From an uncultured Collinsella sp. (GTDB lineage Bacteria; Actinomycetota; Coriobacteriia; Coriobacteriales; Coriobacteriaceae): DNA of 32,736 nt. A model generated the notes under the pieces. That model made no database searches. It had not been told where the DNA came from and worked only from the letters and a program-made list of their open reading frames with translations. The stretch spans positions 1 to 32,736 of the forward strand of contig CABUXM010000013.1 in NCBI GenBank assembly GCA_902495545.1, written 5' to 3'. Below, in pieces: positions 31,747-32,736 of this stretch; within the stretch, counting starts at the first letter, position 1; each line of letters begins with the position of its first letter. A program made the position numbers and the translations under genes.

Positions 31747-32655
31747 ATGATCAAACTTGTGCTGACCGATATGGACGATACGCTGATTCCAGCCGGGCAT
31801 GACGGCGCCAGCGACTACGCCATCGAGGGCATTCATGCCATGCAGGCGGCGGGCCTGCATTTTGACCCGGTTTCGGGTCGCCAGCCGTCCGCGATGAGCT
31901 GGATGTTCCGCAATCGCTCCGAGTGCTTCTCGACCGGTGCGTTTTGCAACGGCCAGGTGATGTTTGTCGATGGCGAGGCGGTTGCCTCGCGCGCAACTGA
32001 TAACGATGCCCTTATGCGCCTGGCCGACTACCTGGAGCAAGAGACCGACGATACGTACTTGAAGGTCTACCGTCTGGGTGATGACTTTTGGGACAACGAC
32101 GCCTATTGCGTGACAAGCGATCCCGAGCGCGTGCGTCGCGCCATGGAGTCAGGCGGCAACGCGTGGCTCAAGGGCGAAGAGGCTCCCTGTCGTCCTGTCG
32201 TTGACGATGCCCCGGTATACAAGGCGAATATCTGGAGTGCCCGTTCGCGCGAGGAGCTCGCCGAGCTGCGCGAGCGTGTTGCCACTGAGGTGCCGGAGCT
32301 CTCGCTCGTGTTTCCCAACAACCGCGTGCGCCTGTTCGACGTTCTTCCGACCGGCTGGGACAAGGGCTGCGCTGCGCTGGAGCTGGCGCGCGCTTTGGGC
32401 CTGACGCCCGACGAGGTGGCCGTATTTGGCGATTCCGATAACGATCTGCCCATGATCGATGCCGTTCCCAACTCCGTTGCAGTCGCCAATGCCAACGAGG
32501 CCGTCACGGCTGCCGCTCGCTGGCATATTGGCGCTGCGGCAGATGATGCGGTTGCCGGGGCTCTGCATCAGATTGCCGCCTGCGCCGCGACGGGGGAGAT
32601 ACCGTCGTTTATGAGCAAAATGGACACGGCGGGTTTCGACGTCACAAACGTCTAG
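31747..32655 (+). CDS. Cof-type HAD-superfamily phosphatase
   Basis: A 302-residue soluble hydrolase of the haloacid dehalogenase superfamily, Cof/YidA-like subgroup (type IIB cap). Motif I is LTDMDDTL (Asp8 nucleophile, Asp10), motif II is the serine of DPVSGRQ (about residue 43), motif III is the lysine in PTGWDKGCA, and motif IV is VAVFGDSDNDLPMID with GDSDND. It probably dephosphorylates sugar phosphates or cofactors such as pyridoxal phosphate or FMN; the exact substrate is not readable. GAGGGGA lies 5 bp before ATG. A LysR gene starts 10 bp after its stop, perhaps in the same transcript. Confidence 0.93.
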   Translation: MIKLVLTDMDDTLIPAGHDGASDYAIEGIHAMQAAGLHFDPVSGRQPSAMSWMFRNRSECFSTGAFCNGQVMFVDGEAVASRATDNDALMRLADYLEQETDDTYLKVYRLGDDFWDNDAYCVTSDPERVRRAMESGGNAWLKGEEAPCRPVVDDAPVYKANIWSARSREELAELRERVATEVPELSLVFPNNRVRLFDVLPTGWDKGCAALELARALGLTPDEVAVFGDSDNDLPMIDAVPNSVAVANANEAVTAAARWHIGAAADDAVAGALHQIAACAATGEIPSFMSKMDTAGFDVTNV

Positions 32656-32665
32656 GGAGAAAGCC

Positions 32666-32736
32666 ATGAAGCTCCAGCAACTCAGATATGTCGTCAAAGT
32701 TGCCGAATGCGGCAGCATCACCGAGGCCTCGCGCCG
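32666..32736 (+). CDS. LysR-family regulator, cut by the window end
   Basis: Only the first 23 codons are visible: MKLQQLRYVVKVAECGSITEASR, the classical start of a LysR winged helix-turn-helix. AGGGAGA precedes the ATG. Target and effector cannot be judged. Confidence 0.88.
   Translation, partial: MKLQQLRYVVKVAECGSITEASR

Overview
The window is a gene-dense, mostly high-GC bacterial chromosome segment. Gene content (RF3, Ung, RlmA-like, RsmJ and TrmL RNA methyltransferases, MATE and EamA transporters, a class-II UvrA paralog, TPP-controlled thiamine salvage, GGDEF/EAL proteins) together with dispersed GGGACAG palindromes suggests a gut Coriobacteriia, most likely Collinsella or a close relative. 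That assignment is inference from content and style; no rRNA or tRNA is present to prove it. Strong AGGAGG-type ribosome binding sites helped set the starts.

Layout. 1-3147 (+): the end of prfC, a terminator, then a promoter and a structured leader (possible preQ1 riboswitch) in front of a queuosine-precursor transporter and a short-chain dehydrogenase. 3198-7349: ung and an EamA exporter (-), a divergent LysR regulator (+), and a MATE exporter (-). 7541-10930: rlmA-like, a small membrane protein (-), a 47-residue membrane ORF, rsmJ, a Cys-rich small protein (-) and a GNAT acetyltransferase. 11185-16906 (+): a TetM-like translational GTPase, then an AAA-type ATPase coupled to a class-II UvrA paralog. 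17202-20771 (+): a visibly A/T-richer block with a serine recombinase, an FxLYD-like lipoprotein, a DUF4230-like membrane-anchored protein and an unrecognised 353-residue protein; this looks acquired. 20901-23801 (-): trmL, a CobW/G3E GTPase, an ArsC-fold protein lacking its cysteine, and a flavodoxin-like iron-sulfur flavoprotein. 23875-28249 (-): two paralogous multidomain c-di-GMP proteins. 28574-29443 (+): a patatin lipase. 29545-31578 (-): a TPP riboswitch and terminator controlling thiM, a thiamine-binding protein gene and thiE. 31747-32736 (+): a Cof-type HAD phosphatase and the start of another LysR gene.

The most unusual non-coding signal is a set of intergenic palindromes whose centre (GGGACAG / CTGTCCC) is kept while the arms change in a matched way from copy to copy, mostly sitting just 3' of stop codons. 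Two of them (13182-13214 and 16909-16943) bracket the ATPase-UvrA pair, and each is followed by an A/T-rich direct-repeat array with an exact 10-bp period: three GGTATAA units at 13220-13246 and eight TTAA-headed units at 16981-17060. The second array precedes the recombinase and the A/T-rich exported-protein block, which is the best candidate here for an undescribed system. All functional claims are by motif reading; no database search was run.
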